Below are positions 37,529 through 39,866 of a DNA stretch of 39,866 bases, in pieces. This DNA is from an uncultured Halieaceae bacterium (lineage in GTDB: Bacteria > Pseudomonadota > Gammaproteobacteria > Pseudomonadales > Halieaceae): NCBI GenBank assembly GCA_913051825.1, contig CAJXCR010000010.1, forward strand, positions 1-39,866. The letters run 5' to 3'. Under the pieces are notes generated by a model. The model was not told where the DNA came from. It saw nothing but the letters and a program-made list of their open reading frames with translations, and did not search any database. How positions within the stretch are numbered: position 1 is the stretch's first letter; every line of letters begins with the position of its first letter. Made by a program: the position numbers and the translations under genes.

Positions 37529-39130
37529 ATGTCAGTAATAGAAAAATCATCGTCTGATCAAATACATTCTCTAGGCATTAAGGAGCTCGAGAGCTTGCTT
37601 GGTTCGGAAGGCATAGAGACTGATTCTCATGAGTGTGCTGCTATTTCTCATGACGTCTATTCCGGTGGTCATGCAGTGGAGGCGATTGTTCGTCCAGCTA
37701 AAGTGGATCAGCTGGCTGAAATAGTGCGGATTGCAGTAAATAACGATATCGATTTAATCCCTCGAGGAGGGGGCATGTCCTACACCTCAGGCTATGTGCC
37801 GATCACCAAACACTCAGTGATGATTGATATGCGGCGAATGAATCGATTACTCGAGCTAAATTTGGAAGATATGTATGTCACGGTAGAAGCAGGAATGACT
37901 TGGTCGGAACTTCACGCTTTGCTTAAAGATACGGGAGTTAGAACCCCATACTGGGGTACGCTATCAGGACGATTTGCATCGGTTGGTGGAGGGATGTCTC
38001 AAAACAGTATTTTTTGGGGCTCCGGTCAATTTGGAACAGCGGTAGATAATGTACTAAGTATGGATGTGGTCCTGCCAGATGGGAGTGTTATCCGCACAGG
38101 ATCCGCAGCGCAGGTGAATGCGAGTCCCTTCTTTCGACACTATGGTCCAGATCTTACCGGGATGTTTTGCTGCGACTGCGGTGCGCTGGGGATTAAGGCA
38201 TCTATTACGCTGCGATTGATTCCGAAGTTATCTTCTCAAGCATTCGGATCCTTTAAATTCAATAATTCTTCTCAGATGATCGCAGCCATGTCCGAAATAT
38301 CTCGTCGAGGATTGGCAATGGAATGTTTTGGATTCGATCCTTATCTCCAGTCTCAGCGACTCAAGCGAGAAAGTATTTCTCGTGACGCAGAGCAATTTTT
38401 AGGTGTGCTTAAATCTGCAGGCGGAGTGGTTAAGGCTGTCAAAGAAGGCGCTAAGGTCGCTTTTGCGGGTCGAAGATTTATGGAAGATGTGGGATGGTCA
38501 TTTCACGTTATGATCGAGGAACGTGTTCAGGCAGCCGCCGATAATTGCCTGAGTGAAGTTAGAAAAATAGTAAGAGACCATGATGGTGATGAACTGACGG
38601 ACAGTATTCCCAAGCTTGTTCGAGCTAATCCATTTGGGCCGGTCAACAACATGATCGGACCTGAAGGCGAACGCTGGGCTCCGGTACATGGTCTCTTCCC
38701 GCATTCCACTGCCACAGGTGTACTAGATAAAATAGAGGAGCTATTTGCTCGGTTTGCCGACGATATTGATAAGCATGAGGTAGGCACAGGATATTTGCTA
38801 GCAACCGTGTCTACCAATTGCATGGTAATTGAACCTGTTTTTTTCTGGCCAGACGAATTGCAAGAAGTTCATCGTCGACATGTTGAAAAAAATCACCTGG
38901 CAGGTATTACCGAATTTCAAGGGAACGAGGAGGCCCGTAAGTTTGTGGCCAAATTGCGGAAGTTGCTAATTGATTTGCTACAAGCTGAGGGGGGTGTCCA
39001 CATGCAGCTTGGTAAGGCGTACCCCTTTCAGGAAAACCTTCGTCCAGAAAATAAACGGATCCTAATAGCACTTAAAAAAGAAATCGATCCTATGAATCGA
39101 ATGAACCCTGGAGCATTAGGATTAATTTGA
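37529..39130 (+). CDS. GlcD-like FAD-linked oxidoreductase (VAO/PCMH family)
   Basis: 533 residues. The PCMH FAD-binding domain is visible: EAIVRPAKVDQLAEIVRIAV, IDLIPRGGGMSYTSGY, VTVEAGMTWSELHALL, FASVGGGMSQNSIFWGSGQF, then LSMDVVLPDGSVIRTG and the short CGALGIKASITLRLIP. The C-terminal FAD-oxidase domain closes with the usual DPMNRMNPGALG. The group includes glycolate/D-lactate dehydrogenases and vanillyl-alcohol-type enzymes; the substrate cannot be fixed. A GGGGGA ribosome site lies close to the ATG. The stop overlaps the TTG start of an alpha/beta hydrolase, implying coupled translation. Confidence 0.85.
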   Translation: MSVIEKSSSDQIHSLGIKELESLLGSEGIETDSHECAAISHDVYSGGHAVEAIVRPAKVDQLAEIVRIAVNNDIDLIPRGGGMSYTSGYVPITKHSVMIDMRRMNRLLELNLEDMYVTVEAGMTWSELHALLKDTGVRTPYWGTLSGRFASVGGGMSQNSIFWGSGQFGTAVDNVLSMDVVLPDGSVIRTGSAAQVNASPFFRHYGPDLTGMFCCDCGALGIKASITLRLIPKLSSQAFGSFKFNNSSQMIAAMSEISRRGLAMECFGFDPYLQSQRLKRESISRDAEQFLGVLKSAGGVVKAVKEGAKVAFAGRRFMEDVGWSFHVMIEERVQAAADNCLSEVRKIVRDHDGDELTDSIPKLVRANPFGPVNNMIGPEGERWAPVHGLFPHSTATGVLDKIEELFARFADDIDKHEVGTGYLLATVSTNCMVIEPVFFWPDELQEVHRRHVEKNHLAGITEFQGNEEARKFVAKLRKLLIDLLQAEGGVHMQLGKAYPFQENLRPENKRILIALKKEIDPMNRMNPGALGLI

Positions 39131-39866
39131 GGCGCTTCTACGTAACTCTAGGCAACGGAACTCAAACTCATTATCGTAGAGTTGGGATTGGAGCGCAGGT
39201 CGTGTTGCTTCATCCTTCGCCTCTTTCCTCGAAATTTATGCAGCCGCTTATGGCTTCAGTTTCAAAGGAAAGTCTGGACGTGATTGCTCCCGATACACCA
39301 GGTTATGGAAATTCTGACTCGGTTTTAGAAAATGAAACAGATCTTTCACCGTACGTTAATTGGTTAAATGATTTTATTAATGTTCTGTCGCTAGATAAAC
39401 CAGTACTTTACGGATCCGCGACGGGTGCACAAATTGCCATAGAATATGCTCGAGCATATCCAAATCGAATTGCGGGGGTCGTGCTCGATAATGCGGCGCA
39501 TTTTGAACCCGCCGAGCGTGAAGAAATCATGGGTGAGTATTTTCCCAAACTTCATCCTGAAGAAGATGGCGCTCACCTTAAAAAAGTTTGGGAGATGGCT
39601 AGTGCTATGTCGCAGTGGTTTCCATGGTATAAGCAAGATGAAAAGCATCGAATCGGTCCTGCATTAGATGCTCCTGCAATTCATGCTATTGCCATAGAGT
39701 ATTTTTTAGCTGGCAGTAGTTATGATAGAGCATATCGAGCTGCTTTTGAAAATGAAGATGCAAGGCGCGTTCAAGACATAACCTGTCCAGTCAAGGTAAT
39801 CAGATGGGAAGGCAGTATGCTTAAGGCGTTTTCCGATCGTTATGATAACTACGAATGGCAAGAAAA
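39127..39866 (+). CDS. Alpha/beta hydrolase-fold protein, 3' end outside the window
   Basis: A TTG at 39127 overlaps the flavoprotein stop (TTGA) and opens a frame that remains open to the window end (246 codons). The N-terminal half is a clear alpha/beta hydrolase: VVLLHPSPLSS (oxyanion strand), LDVIAPDTPGYGNSD, KPVLYGSATGAQIAIEYARA and GVVLDNAAHF. At the nucleophile elbow the family pattern G-x-S-x-G reads G-S-A-T-G (residues 96-100), with Ala98 (bases 39418-39420) in the catalytic position. The protein may use a neighbouring residue or be non-hydrolytic. A later ATG at 39238 would remove the first strands, so TTG is preferred. Confidence 0.72.
   Translation, partial: MRRFYVTLGNGTQTHYRRVGIGAQVVLLHPSPLSSKFMQPLMASVSKESLDVIAPDTPGYGNSDSVLENETDLSPYVNWLNDFINVLSLDKPVLYGSATGAQIAIEYARAYPNRIAGVVLDNAAHFEPAEREEIMGEYFPKLHPEEDGAHLKKVWEMASAMSQWFPWYKQDEKHRIGPALDAPAIHAIAIEYFLAGSSYDRAYRAAFENEDARRVQDITCPVKVIRWEGSMLKAFSDRYDNYEWQE

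Noticed and set aside
1-39866. tRNA, rRNA, CRISPR, insertion sequence, integrase, toxin-antitoxin or phage defence genes
   Set aside because: None seen on reading both strands; all long frames are metabolic, transport or unknown-function proteins and the gaps are short.

Overview
The window looks like chromosomal DNA of a heterotrophic, aerobic Gram-negative bacterium, most likely a marine proteobacterium. The reasons are Tat and Sec signal peptides, a class I cytochrome c, Shine-Dalgarno sites matching the usual 16S tail (for example AAAGGTGATC before mttB), base composition of modest GC, and a gene set typical of marine oligotroph/generalist gammaproteobacteria. That set includes MttB and dimethylglycine-dehydrogenase homologues, DUF1838, family III CoA-transferases and SLC13/SSS transporters. 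Placement below phylum is inference only. No rRNA, tRNA, CRISPR, transposase or phage gene is visible. Coding density is high and the largest gap without a convincing gene is about 220 bp.

Layout. (1) 1-2778, plus strand: 3' part of a reductive-dehalogenase-type Fe-S protein, a nitroreductase and an iron alcohol dehydrogenase. (2) 2817-4851, minus: two UPF0145 (YbjQ-like) proteins and an exported paraoxonase-like beta-propeller. (3) 4998-6803: SLC13 transporter with RCK_C domains. (4) 6822-13253, minus: a one-carbon cassette of an MttB-family methyltransferase and two tandem dimethylglycine/sarcosine-dehydrogenase-type flavoproteins. (5) 13462-16612, minus: DUF3137 protein, NmrA-like reductase, MFS permease; then a divergent FAD monooxygenase (16705-17874). 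(6) 17908-21502: exported VOC protein, then a Tat-exported flavin amine oxidase overlapping a cytochrome c gene, then an exported DUF1838 protein. (7) 21727-27483: aldehyde dehydrogenase, HMG-CoA-lyase-family enzyme, family III CoA-transferase, LeuCD-type hydro-lyase and a 27-codon ORF coupled to leuC. (8) 27593-39866: a catabolic-looking island with a His-rich membrane transporter, amidohydrolase plus CoA-transferase, two two-domain VOC paralogues, a bicupin with a His-rich tail, two zinc-free MDR reductases, an SSS symporter, a GlcD-like flavoprotein and a truncated alpha/beta hydrolase with a non-standard nucleophile elbow.

How the parts may work together (inference). Region 4 would strip methyl groups from N-methylated compounds into the folate pool. 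In region 6 the flavoprotein should oxidise an amine in the periplasm and pass electrons to the adjacent cytochrome c, as in the NicA2/CycN pair. Region 7 contains every activity needed to hydrate a branched unsaturated diacid, activate it with CoA and cleave it (citraconate to citramalate to citramalyl-CoA to acetyl-CoA plus pyruvate, or the HMG equivalent). Region 8 resembles a pathway for uptake and ring or chain breakdown of an unknown organic acid. Several families occur as pairs inside the window (two each of UPF0145, DMGDH, CoA-transferase, MDR, two-domain VOC).

The points most worth a second look are the CTG-initiated Tat amine oxidase with its cytochrome, the 27-codon ORF and nested inverted repeats at leuC, the palindromes in the divergent control regions, the LeuCD/CoA-transferase/lyase module, and the Ala-for-Ser hydrolase.
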